This document shows, in pieces, positions 8,453 through 17,277 of a stretch of DNA of 64,000 nt. Source of the stretch: Granulosicoccus antarcticus IMCC3135 (GTDB lineage: Bacteria > Pseudomonadota > Gammaproteobacteria > Granulosicoccales > Granulosicoccaceae); the NCBI RefSeq assembly GCF_002215215.1, contig NZ_CP018632.1:6134501-6198500 (forward strand), read 5' to 3'. The notes under the pieces were generated by a model. The model had not been told where the DNA came from, searched no databases, and worked only from the letters and a program-made list of their open reading frames with translations. Both the position numbers and the translations under genes were made by a program. The stretch's first letter is position 1, and each line of letters opens with the position of its first letter.

Positions 8453-11380
8453 ATGAAAACGCCGGTCAGTCACCCCGCTTTTGTCCACGTACGCAGCGAG
8501 CATATTCAGTCGCTGGACATAGATGTCCACGAATTCCAGCATACCGTCACTGGAACAACGCATATACACCTGGCAGCAGACAAGCCTGAAAACGTGTTTC
8601 TGGTAGGCCTGCGTACCGTTCCCACCGACTCCACCGGCGTGGCTCATATACTTGAGCATACGGTCTTGTGTGGTAGTGAAAAATATCCGGTTCGCGACCC
8701 CTTCTTCATGATGATCCGGCGCTCGCTTAATACCTTCATGAACGCCTTTACCTCCAGCGACTGGACCGCCTATCCTTTCGCCACCTTGAACCGCAAGGAT
8801 TATTTCAACCTGCTGGACGTCTATCTTGACGCAGTATTCTTCTCGCGCCTGGACGAACTGGATTTTGCGCAAGAAGGTCATCGGGTTGAATTCGAAAAAG
8901 CCGATGACTCGACTACCGATCTTGTTTTCAAAGGCGTCGTGTTCAACGAAATGAAGGGCGCAATGAGCGCTGCGACCAGCGTGCTCTGGCAGACTCTCAG
9001 CAAGCACCTGTTTCCGAACAATACCTACCACTTCAACAGCGGCGGTGAGCCGGAAGACATTCCTGATCTGAGCTATGAAGAGCTCAAGTCATTTTATGAA
9101 ACCCACTATCACCCTTCCAACGCGGTTTTCATGACCTACGGCAATCTGGCACCCGATGAGCTGCAAACCCGCTTCCAGGATCAGGTGCTGAACCGTTTTG
9201 AAAAGCTTGACCGGACTATTCAGGTAACACCGGCAAAACGCTATCACGCGCCCATGCGTGTGCAGGAATCCTATGCCACCCAGGAAGAGGACACTACAGA
9301 CAAGACCCATATCGTTGTGAGCTGGTTGCTCGGTGAGAGCATCAATCTGGATGAACGACTACAGGCTCACCTGCTGTCTAGCGTGCTGCTTGACAATAGC
9401 GCCTCTCCAATGATGCGCGCACTCGAACAAAGTGAACTGGGCAACTCGCCATCACCCATGTGCGGACTGGAAGACAGTGCTCGGGAAATGGTCTTTGCCA
9501 GTGGCCTGGACGGCTCCAACCCGGAACATACTCTGGCAACGGAGCAGATGATTATCGAAGTGCTGGAAACCATTGCTCGCGAAGGTGTTCCGCAAGAGCA
9601 GATCGAAGCGGTGCTGCACCAGATTGAGATGAGTCAACGTGAAATTCGTGGCGATGGTATGCCATTTGGTTTGCAACTGGTACTCAGTGGCCTGTCCGCA
9701 GCCATGCAACGTGGCGACACGCTTGCATCAATAGATCTGGATCCGGCGTTGCAACGTCTGCGGGAAGCGGCACAGGATCGGGATTTCATTCCGGGCCTGA
9801 TACGCACATTGCTGCTGGACAATCCTCATCGCGTGACGCTGACCATGACTCCGGATACCAGCATCAGCGAGCGTCGCATCGTGGCTGAAAAGACACGCCT
9901 GGCAACCATGAAAGAGGCCATGAGCGAGACTGAGAAGCTGCATATTGTCGATCAGGCAGCAGCCCTTGCCAAGCGCCAGGCTCAGGAAGACGATCCTGAA
10001 ATACTGCCAAAAGTGACCCTGGCTGATGTGCCGGTAGAACTGCACATCCCCACCTCCGAGTCACGCACGATCGAAAACGCGCCTGCAACCATTTATGCAC
10101 AGGGTACCAACGGTCTGGTCTATCCGCATGTTGTGGTTGACCTGCCACAACTGGATCCCGAACTTGCAGCGGTTCTGCCTCTGTATACCAATTTTCTGGC
10201 CGAGCTCGGTTCTGGCGGACGCGACTATCTGGACACTCAGACAGCCCAGGCTGCGGTAACCGGTGGCATCAGTGCCTACACCTTGCAACGTGGCTCAGTC
10301 GATGATGAGCAAGCGGTCAGTGGCTTCATGGTGCTGCGCGGCAAGGCACTGTTGCGTAATACCGATGCACTATCGGGGCTTATGCTCGATACGCTGACCG
10401 ATGTCCGGTTTGATGAACATTCACGCATCCGTGAACTGATAGCCCAAACCCGTTCCAGTCGTGAGCAAAGTGTGACGGGCAGTGGCCATATGCTGGCCAT
10501 GATGGCCGCAGCCAGTGGCATGAGCCCAACCACACGCCTCTCTCATCAACTCAGTGGCCTGGCTGGTATCAAGTCACTGAAGGCACTCGATGATTCCCTG
10601 AGCGATGACAAGGCAATGGCTGAGCTGGCAGAACGTTTTGCCACGTTGCATCAGATGCTGCGCGATGCCCCAAGGCAATTCATGATTGTGGCCGAAGATG
10701 AAAATCTGGAGAGCGTTCAGAAAAGTCTTGGAGCTGCTTTCGGAGCTGCATCCGTGATCAAGGATTTCGCGAAATATTCGCCAGCCCCGATACGTGAGCA
10801 AGTCAAGCAACTGTGGACCACCAGCACTGAAGTGAACTTCAGCGCCAAAGCCTACCCCACGGCCACCTCTTCACACACAGACGCCGCGGCACTATCCATT
10901 CTGGGACCCTTTTTGCGCAACGGCTATCTGCACCGCGCTATCCGTGAGACCGGTGGCGCCTATGGAGGCGGGGCATCTCAGGATTCCGATACAGCATCAT
11001 TCCGCTTCTACAGCTACCGCGATCCTCGTCTGACAGGCACTCTGGACGACTTTGATGCCTCTATTAAATGGCTACAGGAAACCAGCCATGAACCTCGTGA
11101 ACTTGAAGAGGCCATACTGAATGTGATCAGCGGTATCGACAAGCCTGGCTCTCCTGCCGGTGAAGCTCGTAGCGCCTATCAGGCTGAACTGTTTGGCCGT
11201 ACAGCCGAACGTCGACGTGAATTCAGAAAGCAGATTCTGGAAGTCAGCCTGGAGGATTTGAGACGAGTAGGTGCCACCTACTTTGATCCGCAAAAAGCGA
11301 GCGTTGGGGTTGTCACCAACGAGAAGACAGCGGCCACCGCGGAAGTCTCAGCACTGGGTCTGGAAAAGTTCGCACTCTGA
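8453..11380 (+). CDS. PreP-type M16C (insulinase family) metallopeptidase
   Basis: 975 residues from the ATG at 8453, matching the usual length of about 970 and the typical opening (HPAF.H.RSEHIQSLDI). The inverted zinc motif HILEH is at 65-69 (His65, Glu68, His69) and the distal zinc ligand is Glu166 in NEMKGAMS. The DSTGVAHILEHTVLCGS and RRSLNTFMNAFTSSDWTAYP blocks are characteristic of presequence-protease relatives, which form a two-half clamshell and degrade unfolded peptides up to about 60-70 residues. No signal peptide is seen, so a cytoplasmic peptide-clearing role is likely. An in-frame ATG at 8387 has a closer ribosome site (AGGA, 5-base spacer) and would add 22 residues. It ends convergent with csrA. 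Confidence 0.94.
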   Translation: MKTPVSHPAFVHVRSEHIQSLDIDVHEFQHTVTGTTHIHLAADKPENVFLVGLRTVPTDSTGVAHILEHTVLCGSEKYPVRDPFFMMIRRSLNTFMNAFTSSDWTAYPFATLNRKDYFNLLDVYLDAVFFSRLDELDFAQEGHRVEFEKADDSTTDLVFKGVVFNEMKGAMSAATSVLWQTLSKHLFPNNTYHFNSGGEPEDIPDLSYEELKSFYETHYHPSNAVFMTYGNLAPDELQTRFQDQVLNRFEKLDRTIQVTPAKRYHAPMRVQESYATQEEDTTDKTHIVVSWLLGESINLDERLQAHLLSSVLLDNSASPMMRALEQSELGNSPSPMCGLEDSAREMVFASGLDGSNPEHTLATEQMIIEVLETIAREGVPQEQIEAVLHQIEMSQREIRGDGMPFGLQLVLSGLSAAMQRGDTLASIDLDPALQRLREAAQDRDFIPGLIRTLLLDNPHRVTLTMTPDTSISERRIVAEKTRLATMKEAMSETEKLHIVDQAAALAKRQAQEDDPEILPKVTLADVPVELHIPTSESRTIENAPATIYAQGTNGLVYPHVVVDLPQLDPELAAVLPLYTNFLAELGSGGRDYLDTQTAQAAVTGGISAYTLQRGSVDDEQAVSGFMVLRGKALLRNTDALSGLMLDTLTDVRFDEHSRIRELIAQTRSSREQSVTGSGHMLAMMAAASGMSPTTRLSHQLSGLAGIKSLKALDDSLSDDKAMAELAERFATLHQMLRDAPRQFMIVAEDENLESVQKSLGAAFGAASVIKDFAKYSPAPIREQVKQLWTTSTEVNFSAKAYPTATSSHTDAAALSILGPFLRNGYLHRAIRETGGAYGGGASQDSDTASFRFYSYRDPRLTGTLDDFDASIKWLQETSHEPRELEEAILNVISGIDKPGSPAGEARSAYQAELFGRTAERRREFRKQILEVSLEDLRRVGATYFDPQKASVGVVTNEKTAATAEVSALGLEKFAL

Positions 11381-11410
11381 ACTGTGTGAACTACCTCTAG
11401 GTTTATATGG

Positions 11411-11439
11411 GCCTGCCATCACTAACAGTGATGGCAGGC
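11411..11439 (+). terminator. Strong hairpin after the M16 peptidase gene
   Basis: GCCTGCCATCACT and its exact reverse complement are separated by 3 bases (AAC), 31 bases after the peptidase stop codon. There is no T-run, so it may protect the 3' end of the message rather than end transcription. Confidence 0.6.
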
Positions 11440-11485
11440 ATGCTGCGCTTTAGTGGGTCATTGAAACAATTATTCCAAGCACAGC

Positions 11486-11539
11486 AGGCCATGAACCAAA
11501 AAACCCCGATGTAACGGGGTTTTATCGTGTTCATGGCCT
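11486..11539. terminator. Bidirectional intrinsic terminator between the peptidase gene and csrA
   Basis: An inner hairpin (AAAACCCCG at 11500-11508, CGGGGTTTT at 11515-11523) has A-runs and T-runs on both sides, so it can end transcripts from both directions. It is nested in an outer 11-base inverted repeat (AGGCCATGAAC at 11486-11496, its complement at 11529-11539). It lies between two convergent genes, where a shared terminator is expected. Confidence 0.82.
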
Positions 11540-11580
11540 TTGGCCAGCGTACTGCTGACCTACAACCTGCAACAGGCTAT

Positions 11581-11793
11581 TTAGTCTTCGGTCTCACCAG
11601 AGTCTTCGGAAGTTGCATTCTCTTCCGGATCACCTGCTTGAATCCGTTGGTAGATCTCTTCTCTATGTACGCTGACATCAGGAGGCGCAGTAATTCCAAT
11701 GCGCACCTGTTTACCTTTGACACTGAGAATGGTAATAGTCACTTCATCACCGATAACAATCGATTCATCAGTTCGTCTGCTCAGAATCAACAT
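11581..11793 (-). CDS. csrA: Carbon storage regulator CsrA
   Basis: 70 residues starting [16 protein letters not shown], with the KGKQVRIGI core strand and the RNA-binding [11 protein letters not shown] block (conserved Arg44). The dimeric protein binds GGA motifs in mRNA leaders to block or stabilise messages for carbon storage, motility and biofilm. An ideal AGGAGG at 11802-11807 sits 8 bases before the ATG. A GTG three codons earlier overlaps that site and is less likely. The C-terminal tail after QRIQ is acidic (Glu, Asp, Ser), unlike the short E. coli tail. The gene stands alone and convergent to the peptidase gene, not next to alaS as in many gammaproteobacteria, so it may be one of several csrA copies. 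Confidence 0.96.
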   Translation of the reverse strand: MLILSRRTDESIVIGDEVTITILSVKGKQVRIGITAPPDVSVHREEIYQRIQAGDPEENATSEDSGETED

Positions 11794-11850
11794 CCGAGTC
11801 ACCTCCTAAATCCTAAAATCCAAAATAAAACGTGAAACCGCGGTACCTCC
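11793..11850 (-). promoter_or_regulatory. csrA leader with five GGA motifs (probable CsrA autoregulation site)
   Basis: On the minus strand GGA occurs at 11848-11850, 11819-11821, 11811-11813, 11804-11806 (inside the Shine-Dalgarno sequence) and 11793-11795 (overlapping the start codon). CsrA is known to repress its own translation by binding GGA sites, including the one at the ribosome-binding site. The density here fits that, though no binding is shown. Confidence 0.6.
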
Positions 11851-12490
11851 TTTCACACAGGTCGAGTAGCTCCCATGGGACTGGTGACATTAGCTATGCA
11901 ACGTCAGTCAGCCATGACTGCATTACTACCAGATCCAAGCCCTAGTATGACTCATACTTAAGCCCTAGACACAAACTTATGCGGACGAAGTTTTCAATTC
12001 TTTACTTCGGTATCACCCTGGTTTGACTACAAGTTCCCACACTTTCCATGCATCGGGAAAGATAACTACCTGACAGCCAGTTTGTCGCTTCTCTCTGACC
12101 CTATATCGATGACTAGAGTTCACTGGTCCGATAGCAAACACACTTGTAATTTGTGTGAATTTTCATCAGGAAAACCGGCCTTTACGACTGCTTTTGCTCT
12201 AGCAAGCTTCAGACAATGTATCTGCTCAACGTCGGTTAAAAAGCCAGATACCGTAATATCAAGCCGATAACGTAACCCTTTAAAACCTGAAAATTCTCAT
12301 GACAATGCAGGTTTTTGCATAGACAACGCCCTGGAACGCCACTTTTTTGCCATTCATTTATGGCAAAACACCTTCACCGACAGCCTAAAACCGGGAATTC
12401 CATAGAGCCATGACTGGCAGATTACCAGCACTTGTACAGGTTAATGGGTCCGTATCACACAAGTTCACCGAGACATAATGTCGTACCGAT
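11803..12490. other. Long intergenic region upstream of csrA
   Basis: About 690 bases separate the csrA start from the stop of the helicase gene. The left end is the csrA leader and the operator-like palindrome at 11937-11968. The rest is comparatively AT-rich and holds only short ORFs without ribosome sites or family resemblance. I see no tRNA and no convincing small RNA. It probably holds csrA promoters and the 3' region of the helicase transcript. Confidence 0.6.
11937..11968. promoter_or_regulatory. Operator-like palindrome flanked by direct repeats upstream of csrA
   Basis: AGTATGACTCATACT (11944-11958) is a perfect 7-1-7 palindrome. Copies of AAGCCCTAG overlap or flank it at 11937-11945 and 11960-11968. 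It lies about 150 bases upstream of the csrA start. The symmetry suggests a dimeric regulator site, but no regulator is identified. Confidence 0.4.
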
Positions 12491-14890
12491 TCAGGCTTCA
12501 GGCGAATCTGTGTCGTGCTCGAGTGTGTCCCAGAACTGTTCCGTCTGTTCAAGCAACTTCGCCTGGTCCCTCGGCAGCTGAACCTGCCAATGCTGGGGAA
12601 ACAACGCGCGATAAAAACGCTGCTTGAAACGATCGTCAACCAGGATGACCGTGCCACTATCCGTCTCACTTCTCACCAGACGTCCAACCGTCTGCAAAAC
12701 CCGAGTGAAACCAGGATAACGGTAAGCGAAATCGAAACCATCATGGCCCTGTTGCTGGTAGTGACTTGCTACTAATTGCGTCTGTGCATCCAGCCCTGGC
12801 AAACCGGGACTGACAACAATCACACCAATCAGGCGCTCCCCGATGTAGTCGATCCCTTCTCCGAAGACACCACCCAAGATGGCAAAACCCACTCGATGCC
12901 CTGGCTGCTCGAGATGCTCCAGCAACTCATGCTGCTGCACACGGGACTGATCACTCGACTGCCTCCAGACCTCCCTCTCCGGATACTTCGATCGGTATGC
13001 CTCCCATGCCTGTTGCAGATAAGCATAGGAAGGGAAAAAAACCAGATAATTTCCGTGCCTGATATCGCTAGTCCGATAAATCAGCTCCACCAGTGCATCC
13101 AGGGATTCAGTGCGTTTGCGATAGCGCGTATCAATCCAGTCAACGATAGCGTGATTGGCACGCTCCGGAGGAAATGGCGAGGTAAGCTCCAGGAGACCCG
13201 TGGTCTCCGGCATACCCAGCGCATCCCTGTAAAACGCTGCCGGACGGAGAGTCGCAGAAAAAACGATGGAGGCCCGAAACAATCGATATTGTCGTAACAA
13301 TGCAGTTGATGCATCAAGACAGAAGAGCTTGACCAGCACCTCCTTACGTCGACCCGCCTTGTTGATTGAGGTGATACAACGATGATGCTCCCCGAACAAA
13401 TCACTGATAACAACGAAACGACATAGCGTTCTGAACAGCTCGCCGCTGCTATCCGGCAGTGAGGGTGCTTGAGAAAAACTTGCAACCATGGCCTCGATTA
13501 CCACCCCTGCAGAACGACCAAGCACTCCACTCATGCTGTCCACTATCTGCAATTCATCGACTTGACCTGCTGCATGCGCCAGGAGTTGACGCGCCAGATT
13601 GTCCAGAGCATGTGCTACCAGGGGATGGAACTGACGACAAAGTGAAGCCTGCTCCAGACAATCGGACCGACTCAACTGCGCAGAAAACATCGAACGCGAA
13701 CGATCAACCAGGTTATGTGCCTCATCAATCAGCAATAGCGTTTTGCTACACGAATCAGAAAAGTGTGGAAGTTTTACAAGTGGATCGAATACATAGTTGT
13801 AATCTGCTATGACGACATGAACCCAGGGAAGAAGCTGCAAGGCCAGTTCAAACGGACATAGTTGATGCTCCCAGGCAATATCATCTAACTGCGCATCGCT
13901 GATGATCCCGCAGTCCAGCAATTCATCACGTGCAGCGGGCAAACGATCGAAAAAATCCAGAGTCATCGGACAACGTCCGGATTCATCCCGCTCGCATCGC
14001 CCGTTGGAACAGAAGCAGGTCGCCTGTTTTGCACGAATCTGCACCGCCGTTACTGCAAGTCCGGATGACTGCATATGCGACAGTGCCTGCAGTGCACTGA
14101 GTCTGCCGGCCACCTTGGCCGTCAGGTAGGCAATTTGTGAGACCTGCCCTTCGCCCAGAGACTTGATGGCTGGAAACAGGGCACTGAGCGTCTTGCCGAT
14201 TCCGGTAGGTGCCTCACACATCAGTGGCTGAGCATCTCGTGCAGCGCGGTAAATAGCCACCGCCATATCACGCTGACCGGCTCGAAAATCCCCAAAAGGG
14301 AAGCTCATGTCTCTGGCACTGGCCATCAATTTCTGCTGCCAGAGCGATACCCGTTCTAGCCACTGCAGATAGGTTTCAAGTGCCGAGCGTGCGTACTGTT
14401 CCAACTCGACCCTGCTGAGAGTCCGTCGTTGATACTCCTGCGTGTCCGCACGAATATTGACGTGTACCAGTTCGAGTTGCAATTGCTCCAGACCCGCTGC
14501 AGATTCCTCTGCGCAGAGATAGATGAAACCATAAAGGTATAACTGCGCCCACTGCAGACTTTGCTGCGAATCAGGCACCTGTTCTGCGGGCACCAGTGTC
14601 GTCTTGATTTCGGTCAGGCAGTGGCGGGTACGATCGAGCAGATCAACACGGCCGCGCAATCTGACATCACCCTGCGCCGTTGTTATCGTACAGACAAGAC
14701 TGACTTCAGATTCTATCGACGTTGCCTGATTTTCACTATCAAGCACTGCCGCACGTTGCATTTTCTGATGCGCAAGAATGCCTTCTCGAGCGGTAGGAGC
14801 CGCATTTCCTGCAGGATTCAAATCTCCTGTACGACACGAAAAATCAGCCAGCGCAGTCACTGAGATGCGATGTGCTGGCATCGCTTTCAT
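12491..14890 (-). CDS. Rad3/DinG-type DNA helicase with N-terminal PD-(D/E)XK nuclease domain
   Basis: 799 residues. The N-terminal part looks like a RecB/Cas4-family nuclease: ISVTALADFS at 10-18, GRVDLL (Asp83), LTEIKTT (Glu94, Lys96), then a QxxxY-like QWAQLYLYG. Residues from about 200 form a superfamily 2 helicase of the XPD/DinG type: GDFRAGQRDM, Walker A EAPTGIGKT (about 226-234), an iron-sulfur-like cysteine set (CFCSNGRC, GRCP, QLCPFE), DEAH in LLIDEAHN, and motif VI QTVGRLVRSE near the C-terminus. It should unwind DNA 5' to 3' and may also cut it. Its ATG overlaps the stop of the FAN1 gene (ATGA), so both are translated from one message. A shared role in branched-DNA or crosslink repair is inference. 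Confidence 0.9.
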   Translation of the reverse strand: MKAMPAHRISVTALADFSCRTGDLNPAGNAAPTAREGILAHQKMQRAAVLDSENQATSIESEVSLVCTITTAQGDVRLRGRVDLLDRTRHCLTEIKTTLVPAEQVPDSQQSLQWAQLYLYGFIYLCAEESAAGLEQLQLELVHVNIRADTQEYQRRTLSRVELEQYARSALETYLQWLERVSLWQQKLMASARDMSFPFGDFRAGQRDMAVAIYRAARDAQPLMCEAPTGIGKTLSALFPAIKSLGEGQVSQIAYLTAKVAGRLSALQALSHMQSSGLAVTAVQIRAKQATCFCSNGRCERDESGRCPMTLDFFDRLPAARDELLDCGIISDAQLDDIAWEHQLCPFELALQLLPWVHVVIADYNYVFDPLVKLPHFSDSCSKTLLLIDEAHNLVDRSRSMFSAQLSRSDCLEQASLCRQFHPLVAHALDNLARQLLAHAAGQVDELQIVDSMSGVLGRSAGVVIEAMVASFSQAPSLPDSSGELFRTLCRFVVISDLFGEHHRCITSINKAGRRKEVLVKLFCLDASTALLRQYRLFRASIVFSATLRPAAFYRDALGMPETTGLLELTSPFPPERANHAIVDWIDTRYRKRTESLDALVELIYRTSDIRHGNYLVFFPSYAYLQQAWEAYRSKYPEREVWRQSSDQSRVQQHELLEHLEQPGHRVGFAILGGVFGEGIDYIGERLIGVIVVSPGLPGLDAQTQLVASHYQQQGHDGFDFAYRYPGFTRVLQTVGRLVRSETDSGTVILVDDRFKQRFYRALFPQHWQVQLPRDQAKLLEQTEQFWDTLEHDTDSPEA

Positions 14891-16560
14891 TGCCCGGCTT
14901 TGCCGATCACATCCTGGGCCCAGCGTATATTCACCACCCGACAGGGGATGCCGTGAGAATCAAAGTACTGCATCCAGCGAAGCTGGTTTTTCTGCAAGAC
15001 ATCACCAGGGCCCTTGACCTCGATGAACTCGTACCCAGCCTCTTCGCGAAACAGAATCAAGTCCGGAAACCCGGAGGTATTGTCGCGTGTATCACTCAGA
15101 ATACGTTGAAACATGGCACGCCAGTGGCTTACCGGAATTCTTTCCAGAGAGTGTGACAGCAACGCCAAGGATATCTGATCCCACCTCACCAGAGGGTTGG
15201 ATTTTCCCTGATGACGTTCATAGGCTTCAAACACACGGTCGGTAAAACGTGACTCGGATTCCAGCTCCTCAAAGCGTGTCATGAGCAAGTTCGCTCGTCG
15301 AGCTGAGAATGAAGGTTGATAGAAATCGGCTGGTGCCGATTGAAAGGGATTGAAGAAGGCACCGGCAATCGGGAAATAGATGATGTCCCAGATAAACAGA
15401 CCGAGCACGGCGTTGACCAGAGCATTTTCGGTGTAATAACAGTCACCGAGTCGCCCATAGAATGCACGGGCAGCATATTCTACTCGATCAGAAGACTCAC
15501 TCAGGGTCAAGGCTGTAGTTTGCGGCTTGAAACGTACCTGCTTGATCGCCGGCAAACCAGCCGCCTTTCTATACTGCTGCTGCAAGCGATCGGCAACCTG
15601 GTCTTCGGCATCGTTGAACGGTGCTTCGCGCATCAGAGATAATAATCGGCCCGCATGATCCAGCTCGCCTCTGCCCAGGTGCAGGCGCACCCGTCGTTCC
15701 CTGGCAGGCGGATGCACGGAAACCGCATAGAGCTCCAGTGCATCATCCTGACAACCCAGACGCTCCAGCTGTCGAGCGATCCGGTTACGCAGGCGATCGA
15801 CGCGACGCAGCAGATGATCGTCGCCGGCAATCATGACGGGTAATTGTGCAACCAGTGCCAGCAACGGCCGCACCTCTTTCAAACTGATGGTATCGAGCAA
15901 GGCTTCACATTCGAAATACCGCAGATGAGCATTCAATTGACTTCTGGTGGCGAAGGGTCTGGCAGGAGCATCCAATGCGTAGTTTTCGTAGATGACTGTA
16001 CCCAGTTCCTGCAAAACGAACTCAGTGCTGTCCTGATACAAATTACCAAAATAACCCAGCCTGAACACCGACCAGTGCTGATGCCCATACAGCGTTATCC
16101 ACTCATCAGCCTGCTGCAGAATGGTCGAAAAACGAGCCTGCTCACCGGCGTTCGCAGCGAGCAGCTCATCAATCAACTCGACTCGCGAACGAGGCCACTT
16201 CCCCCCGGGTATCAACAAAGCGCTGAGCTCCGGTTTGGTAAAAGCACTCAGCAGAATCTGCAGATTATCCGGTGGAAGCGTCTCGGCAAGTCCTCGGGTA
16301 GCCAGCTCTGAGGCTGCCGAGTCCAGTGATTCAATTTCCGGATAACTGATCCGGCTCAAGCGAAAAACTGATCCCTTTCGGCTCAGCAAACGAATATAGA
16401 GTTGCTGGGCTGATTCTGTCGATGCTTGCAACGAGTCATACCACTGCCGCTCGGCAGGGGTGAGAATATCGCGATAAGTGTCGACAACGAAATCTGCCAA
16501 TCGGTGAAAGTTCGCCAGATAGTAGTTTTCTGCCAACGCCTCTGGGCGTCCTGTTTGCAT
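14887..16560 (-). CDS. FAN1-like structure-specific nuclease with VRR-NUC domain
   Basis: 557 residues from the ATG at 16560, close to the length of known bacterial FAN1 proteins. An ORF start at 16647 would overlap the divergent peroxidase gene. The C-terminal VRR-NUC domain shows FPDLILF (Asp500), then IEVKGPGD (Glu514, Lys516) and QLRWMQYF, the metal-binding core of this PD-(D/E)XK branch. The upstream alpha-helical part (NYYLANFHRL, LLSRKGSVFRLSRISYPEI) matches the SAP-like/TPR-like scaffold of FAN1. FAN1 enzymes cut 5' flaps and help unhook interstrand crosslinks. It is the first gene of a two-gene unit with the nuclease-helicase. Only 17 bases separate it from the divergent gene, so promoters must lie within coding DNA. 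Confidence 0.9.
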   Translation of the reverse strand: MQTGRPEALAENYYLANFHRLADFVVDTYRDILTPAERQWYDSLQASTESAQQLYIRLLSRKGSVFRLSRISYPEIESLDSAASELATRGLAETLPPDNLQILLSAFTKPELSALLIPGGKWPRSRVELIDELLAANAGEQARFSTILQQADEWITLYGHQHWSVFRLGYFGNLYQDSTEFVLQELGTVIYENYALDAPARPFATRSQLNAHLRYFECEALLDTISLKEVRPLLALVAQLPVMIAGDDHLLRRVDRLRNRIARQLERLGCQDDALELYAVSVHPPARERRVRLHLGRGELDHAGRLLSLMREAPFNDAEDQVADRLQQQYRKAAGLPAIKQVRFKPQTTALTLSESSDRVEYAARAFYGRLGDCYYTENALVNAVLGLFIWDIIYFPIAGAFFNPFQSAPADFYQPSFSARRANLLMTRFEELESESRFTDRVFEAYERHQGKSNPLVRWDQISLALLSHSLERIPVSHWRAMFQRILSDTRDNTSGFPDLILFREEAGYEFIEVKGPGDVLQKNQLRWMQYFDSHGIPCRVVNIRWAQDVIGKAGQ

Positions 16561-16577
16561 GCTAGAGCTCTGATTCA

Positions 16578-17177
16578 ATGAAAAATTATGATCGCCGCAA
16601 ATGGCTGAGATATCTGCTTCTGGCACCCCTGATGCCGTATCCGGCAATGTCGCTGGCTGCCAATGAAATCCCCAACCCGATACAGTCTACTGATAATGAG
16701 GGCTGTCAGCCAATCCTGAGCCACACCATCCGCCCTCTGATGGGTCCCGATGAGCATCCGTTATGTGATGAGCACGCAGGAAAGGTGTTGCTGATGGTCA
16801 ATACTGCCAGTCGATGTGGCTTTACCCCACAATTTGAAGCCTTGGAAGTGCTTCATCAACGCTACCAGTCACAAGGTTTCGAGGTTTTGGGATTTCCTTC
16901 GGACGATTTCCGGCAGGAGCTTGATTCGGAAGCCGAGGTCGCACAGTTCTGCGAACTGAACTACGGCGTCAGTTTCCCCATGTTCCAGAAGATTCATGTG
17001 ACCTCCGGCGATGCTCATCCGATTTACCGTGACCTGGCATCCGCCTCAGGTACTTACCCTCGCTGGAACTTCAATAAATACCTGGTCGACCGGAACGGCC
17101 GTGTGATTGCTCACTTCGAAGCCAGTGAACTGCCACTGGGGCAGACCATGATCAGTGCAGTTGAGGCTTTGCTCTAG
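16578..17177 (+). CDS. Glutathione peroxidase-like thiol peroxidase with Tat-like signal
   Basis: 199 residues. The N-terminus (YDRRKWLRYLLLAPLMP...SLAAN) is a twin-arginine-like export signal. The peroxidatic cysteine is Cys80 in VNTASRCGFTPQFEAL, and the conserved tryptophan block is RWNFNKYLVDRNG. The usual PCNQF block, which carries the resolving cysteine and active-site Gln, reads FPSDDF here, so the reduction mechanism may differ from classic GPx. Other cysteines are Cys43, Cys63 and Cys115 (QFCELNYGV). A periplasmic role against lipid or organic peroxides is plausible. It is divergent from the FAN1 gene. Confidence 0.88.
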   Translation: MKNYDRRKWLRYLLLAPLMPYPAMSLAANEIPNPIQSTDNEGCQPILSHTIRPLMGPDEHPLCDEHAGKVLLMVNTASRCGFTPQFEALEVLHQRYQSQGFEVLGFPSDDFRQELDSEAEVAQFCELNYGVSFPMFQKIHVTSGDAHPIYRDLASASGTYPRWNFNKYLVDRNGRVIAHFEASELPLGQTMISAVEALL

Positions 17178-17277
17178 AAGCCTGGCCAGACATCGAACTA
17201 CGTAATCCAATGTGCCTGCCGGCCAGCGCCTCCAACAGGATATTAGCCAGCGCTCTGTGCCACGACGAGATTGACGT

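Noticed and set aside
12082-12270. Short ORF in the csrA upstream region
   Set aside because: No ribosome site, no family resemblance, and it lies in AT-richer intergenic DNA.
16561-16647. Longer FAN1 start overlapping the peroxidase gene
   Set aside because: The added 29 residues lack family similarity and lie over the export signal of the divergent gene. The ATG at 16560 gives the usual length.
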